Part shown: piece after piece, positions 36,117-49,250 of the stretch
Position numbering within the stretch: the stretch's first letter is position 1
Layout: every line of letters begins with the position of its first letter
Assembly (NCBI GenBank): GCA_009809945.1
Contig: WTPW01000344.1
Span: 28,594-92,593, forward strand
Length of the DNA stretch: 64,000 bases
Reading direction: 5' to 3'
Source of the DNA: Gigaspora margarita
Taxonomy: Eukaryota > Glomeromycota > Glomeromycetes > Diversisporales > Gigasporaceae
Program-made: the position numbers and the translations under genes
Notes under the pieces: model-generated
Told to the model about the DNA's origin: nothing
Database searches by the model: none
What the model saw: only the letters and a program-made list of their open reading frames with translations

Positions 36117-36180
36117 TCCTCTGGGTTGATAGCATAGCGGTTAACACTCTGAGAATGTAAATCAAAAGATTACCAGTATT
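36117..36180 (+). mobile_element. tRNA-derived SINE head, truncated
   Basis: GTCCTCTGGGTTGATAGCAT then AGCGGTTAACACTCTGAGAA repeats the first 60 bp of the SINE at 36237, then stops at AT satellite DNA. It includes the A-box-like TAGCATAGCGG. Confidence 0.7.
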
Positions 36181-36236
36181 TATAAATATTATAAATATTA
36201 TAATATTTATAATATTTATGAATATTCAAGACATTT

Positions 36237-36780
36237 ATGGTCCTCTGGGTCGATAGCATAGCAGTTAACACTCCAAGGATGTAAATCAAAAGATTACCAG
36301 TTCAATTCTTACCAACGGCAAAATAAGATAAGCTGTCTAGAGAACTGAAACACCATGGGATACAGGAATCCAGAACATCTCCAGATGGATCTATAATGAT
36401 GAGAAGCCCTTATGCGTCATGGCTATGAAGCGAGCTGTATTAGGATCTTGATTTGAAATAACTGAAGTCACAAGATATAGTATAAAGATCTTGTCACATG
36501 AACTTGTAGCACTAATAATAGGGGTTATACACCTTCGTTGTCTTCTGGCTCTCTAGCGCTGGTGCAGTACATCATTCTTAGGCACTCACAAGGCATCCAG
36601 GAAAAGTCAGCAATCAGGACTCTTCAGAATTCGCCCGTTAAGGATAATTTGGTAATATGGACAATCAAGTTGGGGTAGGAGTTCAATGATGGGAACTCGA
36701 TAGTGGCAAATTGGATATACCAACTATTTGGGTTAAAAGAGTGAAAATAATCTGGTGAGACATTACGATAGTTAAAAAAA
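36237..36780 (+). mobile_element. tRNA-derived SINE inside the AT satellite
   Basis: The head carries an A-box-like TAGCATAGCAGTTAAC and a B-box-like CCAGTTCAATTCT. The body shares AACTGAAACACC..GGGATACAGG and GATTTGAAATAACTGAAGTC with the copy at 52074-52581. It ends in an A run near 36772. It is older and more diverged than the 52-kb copy. Confidence 0.75.
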
Positions 36781-37096
36781 AACAGTTATGAATATTTATA
36801 ATATTTATGAATATTCAAAATATTTATGAATATTCATAAATATTATGAATATTCATATATATTATAAATATTCAAAATATTCATAATATTATGAATATTT
36901 ATAAATATTATGAATATTCATAATATTATGAATATTTATAAATATTATGAATATTCATAAATATAATGAATATTCATAAATATTTTGAATATTCATAAAT
37001 ATTATGAATATTCATAAATATTATGAATACAAATATTTATAAATATTTATATATTCAAACATATTCATAAATATAGTATATTCAAATACAAGCACT

Positions 37097-37390
37097 AGGC
37101 CCTGAACATCTAGTATAGAGGTTATACTTGAAATTATTTAGCAAAAACTTCTAAAATTTGAGAAGCAAAAAAAAACAGGTTTGGCAATTATATTGGTATC
37201 TAGTAGTCCAATTTGAATGAACTTTTTTTAAAATAAAGCTCTCAGTGAGGTGCATCTAACAAAAAAGCTTATTCAATTCTGATTACTGGATTAGAAGTTA
37301 TTAAAGTAAATAGATTTTGTCATTTTTAGCAAATTAGACCAAATTGGCCAAAATCCATTTATGACCTATATAAGAGATGTCTGGGGTCCT
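37097..37390. mobile_element. GGACCCC-family MITE, copy 3
   Basis: Begins AGGCCCTGAACATCTAGTAT and ends TGTCTGGGGTCCT. The interior matches copies at 21012 and 26389. About 294 bp. Confidence 0.82.
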
Positions 37391-38831
37391 AGAAAAGGTG
37401 TTGTTAATTGCCTATATGACCTGTTGATCTGAGTTATGACCTGGTTTAAATATCTAACCATTGGACTATTATCTGATCCAGGTCAGAACACTAGTAATAA
37501 GTTATTGAATTTCGATATATAGTAAACTGGTATACATGGTGGACAAGTTGTGTATTAGTATTGAGAGGTTATCAGATTTGAAATTATTATAAACTATGTA
37601 GTTTCATATAACATAAATGGACTTGGTGGATTAATTTTTTATTGGATTAGACAGGTTATCAGTTTTGACAGAATTAGTTTTGGGAAGTTCAACTATATAA
37701 TATTTACTATACATGTATTAGTAGTATCAATATATTTTAATATAAATACGCATATTAGTATCTAAGCCCATGGGTACCCATGGGCTCTATGGGCCTGAGT
37801 AGGGTACCATATTTTGAGCCCTTGGAAAAGGGTAAGGACTTGAAAGATAAGCCCTTATATAGATGGGTAGGGCTATAGAGTATTAGTACTACCAAGCCCT
37901 ACCTATAGATGGAAGTGAAATTACTCTTCTTAATAAAAAGTTTTTGTTAAAATTGTTGAAATTATTTGATGGTGAAATTAGTAAAATTAGTTTTCAATAT
38001 TAAAAATTAATTTAAATTATGGCAAAATTAATTAAAACTAAGCTAAATCAAATATAATAATTGTTTTAGGTTTAATTTATAAACATATTAAAAATGTTGA
38101 AATTATTGTTGAAATTATTGTTAAAATTAAAAAAATTAAAAATGAATTTTACCTCTAATTATAGCCCTATCTGACCCATGCGGAGGCCTATGTAACATAG
38201 TACTAAATTGTTGATTGGGTACAATTGATTATATGTAGTGAAAATCAAAAAATTTATAGCATAAATTTACTTTTAATTTTTATTTGCTACAAATGAAAGA
38301 TATTAAAAACATTATGATATTTGTGGTTTATTAAGCCAATTATTTACACTTTATTTTTAATTAATGCTTTTATATGACACTTTTCTATATTTACACAAAT
38401 TAGCTATATAAAATAGAGTTTAACATGATTTTAATATTTTTTAAATTTAAAATAGTAGTATATAAAAGGTATTTCATGCAAAAAATTAAAAGTACATATT
38501 AATATACATGGCATTACATAGGATTACATGCTATATAATACAATATTTGTATATTTTTGGCATTTACTTGCATCATAATTCCTATATTCATATATTAAAT
38601 AGTATTTACAATATGCTTATGGCACTAATATGGATTATTTAAAGTATATTTCATTTTTTTATTAAATAACTTATACATATGTATATAAAATACTTTTAAA
38701 CAAGTTATTAAAACTTGTATAGTGAAATGATATGTGTGATTCTTGGTAAATAATAATACTATTCTTATATTATTATTGTATGCTATATGAAAAGTTTTGT
38801 ATCAAAATTCTTTATTTAGTTTAGTAGTTAT
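37391..38831. other. AT-rich stretch with scattered inverted words
   Basis: No gene. CCCATGGGTACCCATGGG is a perfect palindrome at about 37767-37786, and the GC-richer text to 37910 plus tagccctatctgacccatg at 38161 may be the two ends of an old element sharing TAGGGCT words with 34217-34325. Confidence 0.4.
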
Positions 38832-39800
38832 TAGTCATAGGACATGTCCTTTCAATTGCTATCTATAATAAAAATTATAATAAAAACATATGAATTTACT
38901 ATAGATATGAGTTAGAAGATTCTCTTTGATCTAACTTATTAACTTAAAATTAAAATTTTCGAGGATATAGAACAAGGGGAGAAGAAAAAATTGAGCTTAA
39001 AAATCGAATTAAAATTTCACCGATTTTGCACAAAACAAAAATGTAACTTCGCCAAAAGCAATTTTAAGTTGTGGATATATGTAAAATCATGCTCTGAACA
39101 ACTTTACTTAGTCGAATAAAGTAGGTTATCTTGTAAGAAAAATGGGTTGTCTATGTGCTGAAGTTAAAATTTATCATATTTCATAATACAACTTTTTTTT
39201 CTTCTTAGGTAACCTACTTTGGGCTCTTAAGCAAAGTTGTTCGGCATGTAATTTTACATNNNNNNNNNNNNNNNNNNNNNNNNNNNNNNNNNNNNNNNNN
39301 NNNNNNNNNNNNNNNNNNNNNNNNNNNNNNNNNNNNNNNNNNNNNNNNNNNATGTAAAATTACATGCCGAACAACTTTGCTTAAGAGCCCAAAGTAGGTT
39401 ACCTAAGAAGAAAAAAAGTTGTATTATGAAATATGATAAATTTTAACTTCAGCACATAGACAACCCATTTTTCTTACAAGGTAACCTACTTTCTTCGACT
39501 AAGTAAAGTTGTTCAGAGCATGATTTTACATATGCTCATCATCTTAAAATCGGAAAATATTTGCTTTTGGCGAAGTTACATTTTCGTTTTGTGCAAAATC
39601 GGTGAAATTTTAATTCGATTTTTAAGCTCAATTTTTTCTTCTCCCCTTGTTCTATATCACCGAAAAATTTAATTTTAAGTTAATAAGTTAGATCAAAGAG
39701 AATCTTCTAACTCATATCTATAGTAAATTCATATGTTTTTACTATAATTTTTATTATAGACAACATTTTGGCCATTTTTTAAGGACATGTCCTATGACTA
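38832..39800. mobile_element. Giant hairpin element with assembly gap in its loop
   Basis: Left arm 38832-39259 and right arm 39352-39800 are nearly perfect inverted copies, from TAGTCATAGGACATGTCC outside to ATGTAAAATTACATGCCG next to the gap. Each arm also contains an inner inverted pair (acaactttacttagtcga / cttaagcaaagttgtt). Arms of about 430 bp make it the strongest foldback in the window. No coding content. Confidence 0.9.
39260..39351. other. Assembly gap of 92 N
   Basis: Unknown bases exactly at the symmetry centre of the hairpin element. The true loop may be shorter, longer or absent. Confidence 0.99.
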
Positions 39801-40995
39801 TTATAATTATTAATTTAAGTATAAAAACTTAATATTTTTTATTACAGCTTTTTAATTTATCGTATGTCTAGTTCATAACTCACTTTTTCTAGTTTAATTT
39901 ATGCCTCTATTTGTATTACTTATTTTGGATATCAATTTGTAATTTATATCATTATATACTAGCATAAATTTTTATTTTTGCTAAACTGTCAATTTAGTTT
40001 AAAAAAAAAATAATGGTTTACTATATTAATATTATAAAAATTTATTCTTATATTGTATTTAAGTTCCTTACAAATTATTGATTTAAATATGAATATCCAC
40101 AATACTGAGAAAGGAGTACAAAGTATATAGAGTATGGTTTATAGGCGAGTAAAAGTGATATGCCTTTTTTGTATCTGATTGAATAATCCATCTTCATGAT
40201 TAAATCTTGAGTTTTTTATATTTGTATTTTAAAAGGCTTTTGTCTATTTGGCACAAAGCTATCACTATTTATTATCATGGCTTTTAACCTGTAATATGTC
40301 TTTGAAATTATTCTTGTTTTTACTTGTTCAAATTTTTTTCTGTATTGTTAATTGTAAATTATATATTGGATATATTTTATATTTTAAAATTCATTCATAT
40401 TAACAGCATAGGCTTTCTGTTTTGCTAACTTGATATATTTTACTTGGTTTAGATAAATGGGGCTTGTTGTTATAACAGTTTTTTTTATTTTATTAATATA
40501 TCAATATCTATATCAATTAAGCTTTTCTATAAATAACTATCATATTTACAATAGATGTTTTATATATCTCTTTTTTTTTGCACATTACTTTTAGAATATT
40601 TATTATATCAAGAACAATTAGTTTACTGATTACAAAATAACATATCACTATGCATAAATATTATATATTAAATACAGTGATTTGATAATAATTGACTATA
40701 CATGTCATGAAGTGGCATGTGCTTATTTGCCAAATTACCATTATTCAACAATTTTTGTCTAATAATATATTCTTATCATGCATTTAATTACATTCTGTAT
40801 CAGGCAGTTTTACATATATGATTGAAAGCCCAATGACAAATTTTTTCTTAATTATATTTAGTAATACTGTAATAACAATTTAATTCTTTTTTTACAAAGT
40901 AATTTTTAATAACTATATTAATTCATATCTTTGTTTAATTTATATCTATTCCTTTTGCAATAGAATCTTTGAGAAAATTTTTGAGTAAAATTTTT
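39801..40995. other. AT-rich stretch
   Basis: Only a diverged half-copy (about 40690-40770) of the foldback element at 18641-18760 is recognisable. Confidence 0.45.
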
Positions 40996-40999
40996 TTTA

Positions 41000-42880
41000 T
41001 AACAATCCTGAATTAATTTCTACAGAAAATCGGAATAGTAATATCTGTATTCTTTGTAAAAATAAAATTTCTTCAAACTTTTTTCAACCTGTTGTAATTT
41101 TAGAATGTAAACATATTTTCACTATTCTTGCATTGCCAATAATATTGTTCTTGTAAAATAAAAAAATAAAAAAAACAAACAATTAGTAACTAAAAAAATT
41201 GTTCAAAAAATGACAAAAGTTTAATAAAATCTAGTTTTAAGGCAGATACACCCTCAAAATTTCTAAAAATTACTAAAAAAACAAAGATTCTCCTAAAATA
41301 TTATATAAAAAATTACAAAAATCTTGAAAAAAGCTGCAATAATCACAAAATGAATCAGAAGATGAGTCTGAGTTAGAAGAAGAGTTAAAAAAATCAGAAA
41401 AAGAAGCATCAGAAGAAGAATTAGAAGAATTAGAAGAATCAGAGAAGAATCATAAGAAGAATCAGAAGAAGAATCAGAAGAAGAATCAGAAAAGGAATCA
41501 GAAAAAAATCAGAAAAGAATCAGAAAAAGAATTAGAGTTCTGAAGAATCTGAAGAATCAGAAAAGGAATTAGAAAAAGAATCAAAAAATCAGAGAAGAAA
41601 TTAGAAAAAGAGTTTCAAGAAGAGATAGCTGGATCTGAAAATGAATCTGAAATAGAATCTCAAGAAGTGTTGCAAAAAGATTTAGAAGAACTACAAGATG
41701 AATTAAAGGAATTACAAAATCCATTAGAAGAATCACAAGAGAAACTAGAAGAATCATCAAAAAAATTGCAAAAAAATTCATAAAAAATCATTTAAAGAAT
41801 CAAAAATTTAAAGTATTACAGGTATAAAAAAATACAATTTTTAAGAATTAATAGTTATATCTAATTTTATACAAATTTAACTATTTGAAGTTAAATTTTT
41901 AATTGGCTTTTCATTTGTTTAACTAGTTTTCTGTTTTCAAAAAATTAATCATTTAAATATTATTTTATTAATTAAAGCAATTGGTCTATAATTTTGTGCA
42001 ATAAATATATTTGCAAAAAGATGTGACACTATAATTTTATTTATGTAATCGAGAAAAAAATTTGAGATTCTAAAATTAACTATTGATTTATATTCTCAAT
42101 TAATAACTATAGTATCTCCAATTTTTGTATAACATTGTAATCTATCTTTTTGCAAAGCACAATAAAATTATCTTAACTACAAGTGACTTATTAAAATTTT
42201 CAAATTAGTGTGATAAGCAAATTTTATTAATCCTACATTTTATTATTGTTTTAATAATAGTAATATACAAGATTTATAGAACTTACAGAAGTTGTTTATT
42301 ACACTAATTTGAAAATAGCAACAAAATGTAAAAAATATTATAAATTAATTTTTTACCTTTATTTTAGAACAAAAAGCTTCCTCTAACATCTTTTCTAATT
42401 TCTAATAAAGCAAAAGCACTTGCTGTAGCGAAAAAGCAAAAATTATTTGAAGAAGTTCTACTAGAATTTACCAAAACTGCATTTAATAAAATAATTATAC
42501 CTATTCAAAGTACTAATAAAGGTAATAAGACTTCAGAATCAGTAGCAGAAACCTTAGTACAGTTATATCGAGATGCCTGGGCCCAGGAAATTGAAAAAGA
42601 AAAAATTATCCAAAAGACAATTTGTAGTTGGTATGATTATGCCAAGCAATTTGAAAATTATGTAAGTTAATCGGTTAATAATGGAACAAAAGATAAAATA
42701 GCACAAAACAAAATATATGATAATATAGAGCCTTATATTTTGTTAAAATGTATACAAAATAATCTGTGCCAAAAAACTCACAAGGCATGCAAAATATATA
42801 AGTTATTTAAAGGAATAGGTATTGACAAAATTAAGCAGTTTAAAGATATAGTGCTAGTCAAATATCAAGCCTTAATATAA
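41000..42880 (+). pseudogene. RING-domain protein with conserved C-terminal module, copy 1
   Basis: NPELISTENRNSNICILCKN is followed by KISSN, VVILECKHIF and, after a one-base loss, HYSCIANNIV (about 41008-41155), a RING-type C..C...C.H.F...C half-domain. An acidic/lysine repeat segment (EEELEELEES, then frame shifts, QEEIAGSENESEIESQEV, LEELQDELKELQ) spans 41340-41790. The last part (42365-42880) reads KAKALAVAKKQKLFEEVL, VAETLVQLYRDAWAQEIE, ICSWYDYAKQFENYV, a stop, KIAQNKIYDNIEPY and THKACKIYKLFKGIGIDKIK. The same module ends copy 2 at 51520-53360. I associate this layout with a large multigene family in mycorrhizal fungi; function unknown. Frameshifts make this copy a pseudogene. Confidence 0.6.
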
Positions 42881-43380
42881 GTAGAATTCAATCGCTTATT
42901 AATTATGTATATAATTATACATAATTTACTTTTTATTTTTATTTTTTTATTTTTTATATTTTTATTTTTATTTTTATTTTTGTTATCTTTTTATTTTATT
43001 TTTTATTTTTTTTATTTTTTTATTTTTATTTTTATTAATAAATTACATTTAATCATCAAGATTATTAGCGATCAATCCATTAAATAAATTACATTTAAAT
43101 ATCTTTGTAGTTGCAAATTGGGAGAACAATAATTGTAGAAGCAGATAATTCTTATATATTTATTCAATATAAATTTTAATTTTTTACTATTTTATATTAT
43201 ATTGTTATATAATTTAATTAGCAGTTTAGCAAATATATAAAAAAATAATTTAAGCAAAGTTCAGCAAGCTATATAAAAAATAATCTAGCATTATTTAACT
43301 AAGTTGTTAAATATCTAGTAGAATATTATTTGACTAGTATTAAATATAATGTTTATTCTTTTAAATTAAACAACTGGTTG
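42881..43380. other. T-rich tract and short spacer
   Basis: A pure T/A tract of TTTTTATTTTTA words runs from about 42930 to 43035. The following DNA leads into the satellite. Open frames here are low-complexity artefacts. Confidence 0.6.
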
Positions 43381-44441
43381 ATTATTAGTTTTAAATTTCT
43401 TGTTAAAATTAGCAATCAACTAAATATACTAATTATCAGAATTATTAACAATCAACTACTAAATATAATTGTTAAAATTCTTAATGATCAACTACTAAAT
43501 TATATTCATTAAGATTCTTAATGAGCAACTACTAAATTACTAATAGTTAAGATTCTTAATGATCAATACTAAATTATAATCATTAAGATTCTTAAAATCA
43601 ACTACTAAATTATAATTATTAAGATTTTTAATGATTAATACTGAATTATGCTGAATTATAATCATTAAGATTCTTAATAAATTATGCTGAATTATAATTG
43701 TTAAGCTTCTACTATATTACTAAATGGTAAGACTTTTAGCAATTTAACTATTAAATTAAAATCATTAAGATTCTTAACAATCAACTACTGAAATATAATT
43801 GTTATATATCCAGCATAATTTAGTAGTTGATTGTTAAGAATTTTAATGATTATAATTAAGCATAATTCTGTAGTTGATCATTAAGAATCTTAACAATTAT
43901 TAATTCAGCATAATTTAGTAGTTGATCATTAAGAATCTTAACGATTAAAATTAGCATAATTTGATTGTTAAGAATCTTAATGATTATAATATAGTAGTTG
44001 ATTATTAAGAATATTAAAAGATTATAATTTAATAGTTGATTGTTAAGAATCTTAATGATTATGATTTAGTAGTTGATCATTAAGAATCTTATTATTAAGA
44101 ATCTTATCATTAAGAATCTTATCATTAAGAATCTTATCATTAAGAATCTTAACGATTATAATTCAGTATAATTCAGTAGTTGATTGTTAAGAATCTTAAT
44201 AATTTTAATTTGATAGTTGATCATTAAGATTCTTAATGATATAATTTAGTAGTTTATTGGTAAAAATCTCAACAATTAGTAGTAATTCAGTAGTTGATCA
44301 TTAAGAATCTAAATGATTATAATTTGGTAATTGATCATTAAGAATCTTAATGGTTAGTAATTTAGTAGTTGATAGCTAATTATTAAGAATTTTAATGATT
44401 AGTAATTGATCATTAAGAATCTTAATAATTAGTAATTCAAT

Positions 44442-45097
44442 TAGTGATACAGGCTGATCCCAAAGGCTTGGGCCGACCCAGCTAAGAAAATTACTCAGGC
44501 TGGTTGATCGGGCTGATTATATTATTAAAAAATTTTTAGCCAATCCAAAATTACCAACCACACCTATAATATGATTATCTAACAATAATTTCAGTAATTT
44601 TACTAAACAAATTACCATACCTCAAAAAATTCTCATGTTTATATTGGTTGACTGTCCATTATACCAAAATTTTCTGATATTACATTGACTTAATGCTAGC
44701 TGAACTTATGATTAATTTCAACCTAATTTGACAACTTGCCCAAAAGTTCTGGTAACTTACATCAATGATTTTAGTAACTTACATTTTGGTAATTATCAGC
44801 AGTTAAGTTAACTGTGGAATTAAGTCCTTAAAAATTCTTTAGTGGCCCAACAAGAAGTAAAAATAATTAGTCAATCAGAAAAGCTCTTATTTGTCCATTG
44901 AACTATAAAAAGATTAATTTGGATTAGCTTATACTATTGGTGGTTTCTAGTAAAATTAAAGCAGATAAAAGGTTGAGAAATAGATTGATTTAAAATCCTA
45001 ACTTATCTTAGTTGGCCCGCTCAGCCTGTGAAGGCATGGGTTGATCTCCGGCCTGCTCTTCTGCCTGGCCGATGGGCTGGATTAGCCCATATCACTA
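44442..45097. mobile_element. 656-bp hAT-type element inserted in the satellite
   Basis: Ends TAGTGATACAGGCTGATCC and GGATTAGCCCATATCACTA are inverted. The 8-bp AATTCAAT is repeated exactly at 44434-44441 and 45098-45105. Ends are GC-richer (gggccgaccc, ggcctgctcttctgcctggcc). No transposase. Confidence 0.88.
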
Positions 45098-45628
45098 AAT
45101 TCAATAGTTGATTAGTAAAAATCTTAACAATTAGTAATTCAATAGTTGATCAGTAAGAATCTTAATGATTAATAATTTAGCAATTAATCATTAAGAATCT
45201 ACTGATTATAATTTAGTAGTTGATTATTAAGAATCTTAAATGATTATAATTTAGCATAATTCAGTAATTAATTATTAAGAATCTTAATAATTATAATTTA
45301 ATAGTTGATTATTAAGAATCTTAATGATTTAGTAGTTGATATAAGAATCTTAATGATTATTATATTGGTTGATCATTAAGAATCTTAATGATCAACTACT
45401 GAATTATGCTGAATATAATCATTAAAAATCTTAATGATCTTAATAATTATGATTAGTAGTTGATTATAATTCAGCATAATTCAGTAGTTGATTATCAAAA
45501 ATCTAAATAATAATTCATTATGAATCTTAATCATTAAGTTTCTTAATGTTCAACTACTAAATAATACTAAATTATAATTGTTAAGTTTCTTAACGATTAA
45601 TTGTTAAATTATAATTATTAAAATTCTT

Positions 45629-45852
45629 GTCGTGGCTGAAGCTGGAAATAGCTGAAGCTGGAAATCAGAAAAGCTGATTTAAAAAAATAAGCCCTACCAA
45701 AATCCACTTATACTCTTTTATTATTAAAACTAACCCTAAACCTAACCTAACCCTAAAAAAACCCCCTAATAAAAGGCCCTAAAATTTTTAAAAATTTTAT
45801 ATTAAAATAATTAAAATTTTTAGCATCAGCTGTTTCAAGCATCAGCTGCGAC
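45629..45852. mobile_element. MITE family A, copy 3, inserted in the satellite
   Basis: Begins GTCGTGGCTGAAGCTGG and ends CATCAGCTGCGAC; 7-bp AATTCTT flanks both sides (45622-45628, 45853-45859), though the satellite is itself rich in that word. The core is aaccctaaacctaacctaaccctaaa. Opposite orientation to copy 1. Confidence 0.8.
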
Positions 45853-46070
45853 AATTCTTAACAATCAACTAATGAATTACTATCATTAAGATTCTTAATG
45901 ATCAACTACTGAATTACTAATTGTTAAGATTCTTAATGATCAACCACCAAATTATAACTATTAAGATTCTTAACAATCAACTACTAAATTAAAATTGTTA
46001 AAATTCTTAATAATCAACTATCAAATTATAATCGTTAAGATTCTTAACAATTAAATATAATAATTTAGAG

Positions 46071-47040
46071 TAGTTTATTAGATTTTTTGATAGGTAAATA
46101 TCAAAAATAATACCAAATACAAATTAATTCAGCTTACTAAATATTTTTATATTATAAACTATTGATCTTTTCTTAATATTATTAAGGATAAGTGAATGTA
46201 GATTATTTATTATATGATTTTAGTGGTACAATGAGATTTATATAGAAAATAAAAATGTGCTACAAATAAAACTTTTACAGTTGTTATTAATTTAGCCAAA
46301 AATTTTATAATATGTAGTACAAAATACTCTTTTTATAATAGTAAAATTTTAATAAATATAGTATTTGAAAAAATTATACTTCTATATATCGTAAAGTTCT
46401 TCTAAGTTGGCTCAAATTTTTCTTAGTTACACAAAAATGATTAATTTTGATTGTTGAATCTATATTGTTTACAATCATGATTGGTTGATCACCTGATTTC
46501 ATATAATCACAACGTGATCACTATTAAAAATGATCTACGTTCACTCTACTCTTAAAAACAGTAAGCGCATTACACAAAATATAGCAATAGTTAACCAAAT
46601 TTCAAACTTATATTTAAATAATTTCTATAATGCAAAAAAAATTTTTAGTCATATAATCATGTATAAACACTGTAAACATGTTTTTATACAATTATCTTCT
46701 TAATAGTTTTTGTAATATTTTAAAATTTTCAAAAGTAGTTATCCTACACTTTATATAATACTATTACTTCTTAAAAATATTGATAATCCATAAGGTACAT
46801 GTCATTTTTCATGTGATATTTTTTACTTAGTAGCCACTCCTATCCATATATGGTATGACCACTTTATCTAATTTTGATTTGTTAATATAATATATAGATG
46901 TGATCACCATTACTGACCATGTATCTATAGTAAAAATCGCGTGATAAATGGCATGCTTCTAATTAGACATAAAAATTAGAAGGTAATACATTCTATTTAT
47001 TTAATGCATATTATAATTTTTCTGCTAAAGAAATTTATTA
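46071..47040. other. AT-rich spacer between satellite arrays
   Basis: No gene or clear element. TGATCAC words at about 46480, 46515 and 46900 hint at a decayed inverted repeat. Confidence 0.4.
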
Positions 47041-48040
47041 TTCAGCAGTTACTAAATAACTATTAATTTAGTAATCGCAAAATTATAATCATTAAAATTT
47101 TTAACAATTAATTTAGCAATTGCTGAATTATAATTATTAAGAATCTTAATGATTAATTCAGCAATTGCTAAATTATGATTATTAAGTTTCTTAATGATTT
47201 AGCAATTGCTAAATTATAATTGTTAAGATTTTTAATAATCAATTCAGCAATTGCTAAATTATATTTGTTAAGATTTATAACAATTAATTTAGCAATTGCT
47301 GAATTATGATCGTAAAGATTCTTAACAATCAATTCAGCAATTACTAAATTATGATTATGAAGATTTTTAACAATTAATTCAGCAATTGCTAAATTATTAT
47401 TATTAAAATTCTTAATAATCAATTCAGCAATTGCTAAATTATAACTCTTAACAATCAATTCAGCAATTGCTAAATTATAACACTTAACTATCAATTTAGC
47501 AATTGCTGAATTATGATCGTTAAGACTCCTAATGATTAATTTAGCAATTGCTGAATTATAACATTAAAATTCTTAATGATTAATTCAGCAATTGCAGAAT
47601 TATGATCATTAAGACTATTAATGATCAATTCAGCAATTGCTAAATTATAATATTTATATTCTTAACAATTAATTTAGTAATTGCTAAATTATTTATAACC
47701 ATTAAGATTTTTAATGATTATAGCTAATTTGAAAATTAGTGGAACATGTAATGAATTTTGTAATGATTATTAGCAAATTTTGGTAATTATTTTTTGGTAA
47801 TAAAAATATAGTTTTTGATAATATAATTTTTGATTGGCACAAAATATACCGCAATAATATGTTAGCCAAAAATTAAAATTTTTATAATAATCACAAAATT
47901 CATCATGTGTCCCACTAATTTTCAAATTAGCTATAATTTAGCAATTGCAGAATTATGATCATTAAGATTCTTAATGATTAATTCAGCAATTGCAAAATTA
48001 TGATTTTTAATATTCAGCAATTGCAGAATAATAACCATTA
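47041..48040. repeat. Palindromic satellite, spacer type 2, second array
   Basis: TTAATTTAGCAATTGCTAAATTATAA-type 45-bp units with TTAAGATTCTTAA cores, mostly one orientation. It contains a 108-codon minus-strand frame of the 15-residue repeat (47168-47494) and is interrupted at 47723-47931. Confidence 0.9.
47723..47931. mobile_element. 209-bp palindromic MITE in the satellite
   Basis: GCTAATTTGAAAATTAGTGG at the left pairs with CCACTAATTTTCAAATTAGC at the right, TA on both sides. The second-tier arms aatgaattttgt and acaaaattcat also pair. Confidence 0.82.
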
Positions 48041-48262
48041 TTACTATAATAATAATATTGAACCATATAATACCCTGGGCTTATGATTATCATTTTCCTT
48101 TACATAATAATTTGATAATACTTCTGATTGTTCCATCTTACTAGATTAATTCTTCTTATCTTTTCTATTTAGTTTATCTATACTTACCTTACATTATTAC
48201 TATATATAGACCTTATTTAATTACTATTTACTGTTGTTCTAATTTCTATATATATACTTCTA

Positions 48263-48915
48263 TCCCTTAGATTGTAACACAGGCAATTTTGCCTGCGTAT
48301 TTTAAAAATTTTAATAAAATTTTAATAAAATTTTAAATATTAATTTTAGCTATACCTTTTCTAAGTAAAAAATATTCTTTGAGTTTTGTTTTAGTAACTT
48401 TGTTATAAAAATTTTTTAAAATTATTAGAAAGCTTTAGTATAATCAAAGTTTAAAGTTCTTGTATTAGCATATTTACAGTTAAAATTTTTTTTTAGATTT
48501 TCTTAAATTTTATATGTTCCCGTCTATAAAAAAAAACTTTTACTTCTAATACAAGTCTTATTTTTAAAAATAAATCATTAAAGTTGCAATAATAAAAGTT
48601 ATCATCCTTTATATAAACTACAATATTGTCTTAAGAACTATAGCTTTAAAACTAAAAACTAAATAAGATTACAGAGAAATTGTGATAAATTTTTTAAAAA
48701 ATTTTTTTCTTAAAGATATCTATTTTTAGTTTATATATAACTTAAAATTTTTTCTTACAATATAAAAACTAATTTTGCAAAAAAGTAATTCTTATTTTCA
48801 AATATAATTGTACAAAGTTTTATTTAATTATCTTGATATTTAAAAAAAGTAAATCAGAGCAAAAAAAGTGCAAAACGCAGGCAAATTTGCCTGTGTCCTA
48901 CTACAATCTAAGGGA
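48263..48915. mobile_element. TCCCTTAG-family element, copy 2
   Basis: Begins TCCCTTAGATTGTAACACAG and ends ACTACAATCTAAGGGA, with TA flanks. 653 bp, aligned with copy 1 in the opposite orientation (cagatatctttaag-type interior). CAGGCAAATTTGCCTG lies next to the right end. Confidence 0.88.
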
Positions 48916-49250
48916 TAGATATGTTTAATTGCTATACCTGAATTTATACTACATTATTCTGTGATATGTTAATATAAATTGGTTTAATGCAAGAACATTA
49001 TTAAGCATTGTTGAACAATTAAAACCTTTAAATATTATCACAAATCTGCTAGCCTAATGAATACTTAGTAAATCAGATTTAAAGAATAATGCTTCAGGTG
49101 TAATAGTTTAATTCAGATAGTAATGCGAAGAAAAGTTTATTGGTATTGAAGGAATTAAAAATTAGTAATATTAGAAGGAAGTTAATTCAACAATTGCATA
49201 GTTTAATTATTTATATATATCAAACATGTATATAAATCTTAATAGTCTAT
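48916..49250. other. AT-rich spacer
   Basis: Nothing recognisable apart from isolated ttaattcaacaattgca satellite-like words. Confidence 0.4.

Larger units (their letters stand above)
35310..37090. repeat. AATATTCATAAATATTATG satellite
   Basis: Three blocks (35310-35775, 35955-36240, 36785-37090) of a roughly 19-bp, almost wholly palindromic AT unit, separated by SINE-like sequence. Strand sense cannot be assigned because the unit reads nearly the same on both strands. Confidence 0.9.
43380..46070. repeat. Palindromic satellite, spacer type 1, second array
   Basis: The same units as at 19160-19800 (TTAAGAATCTTAA core with TTTAGTAGTTGAT spacer), strand switching near 43800, 45400 and 45880. 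It is interrupted by a hAT MITE (44442-45097) and family A MITE (45629-45852). A run of shortened CATTAAGAATCTTAT units occurs at about 44085-44150. Confidence 0.92.

Noticed and set aside
41581-41781. Hydrophobic minus-strand frame (66 codons)
   Set aside because: It is antisense to the Glu/Ser/Gln-rich part of the RING-family pseudogene.
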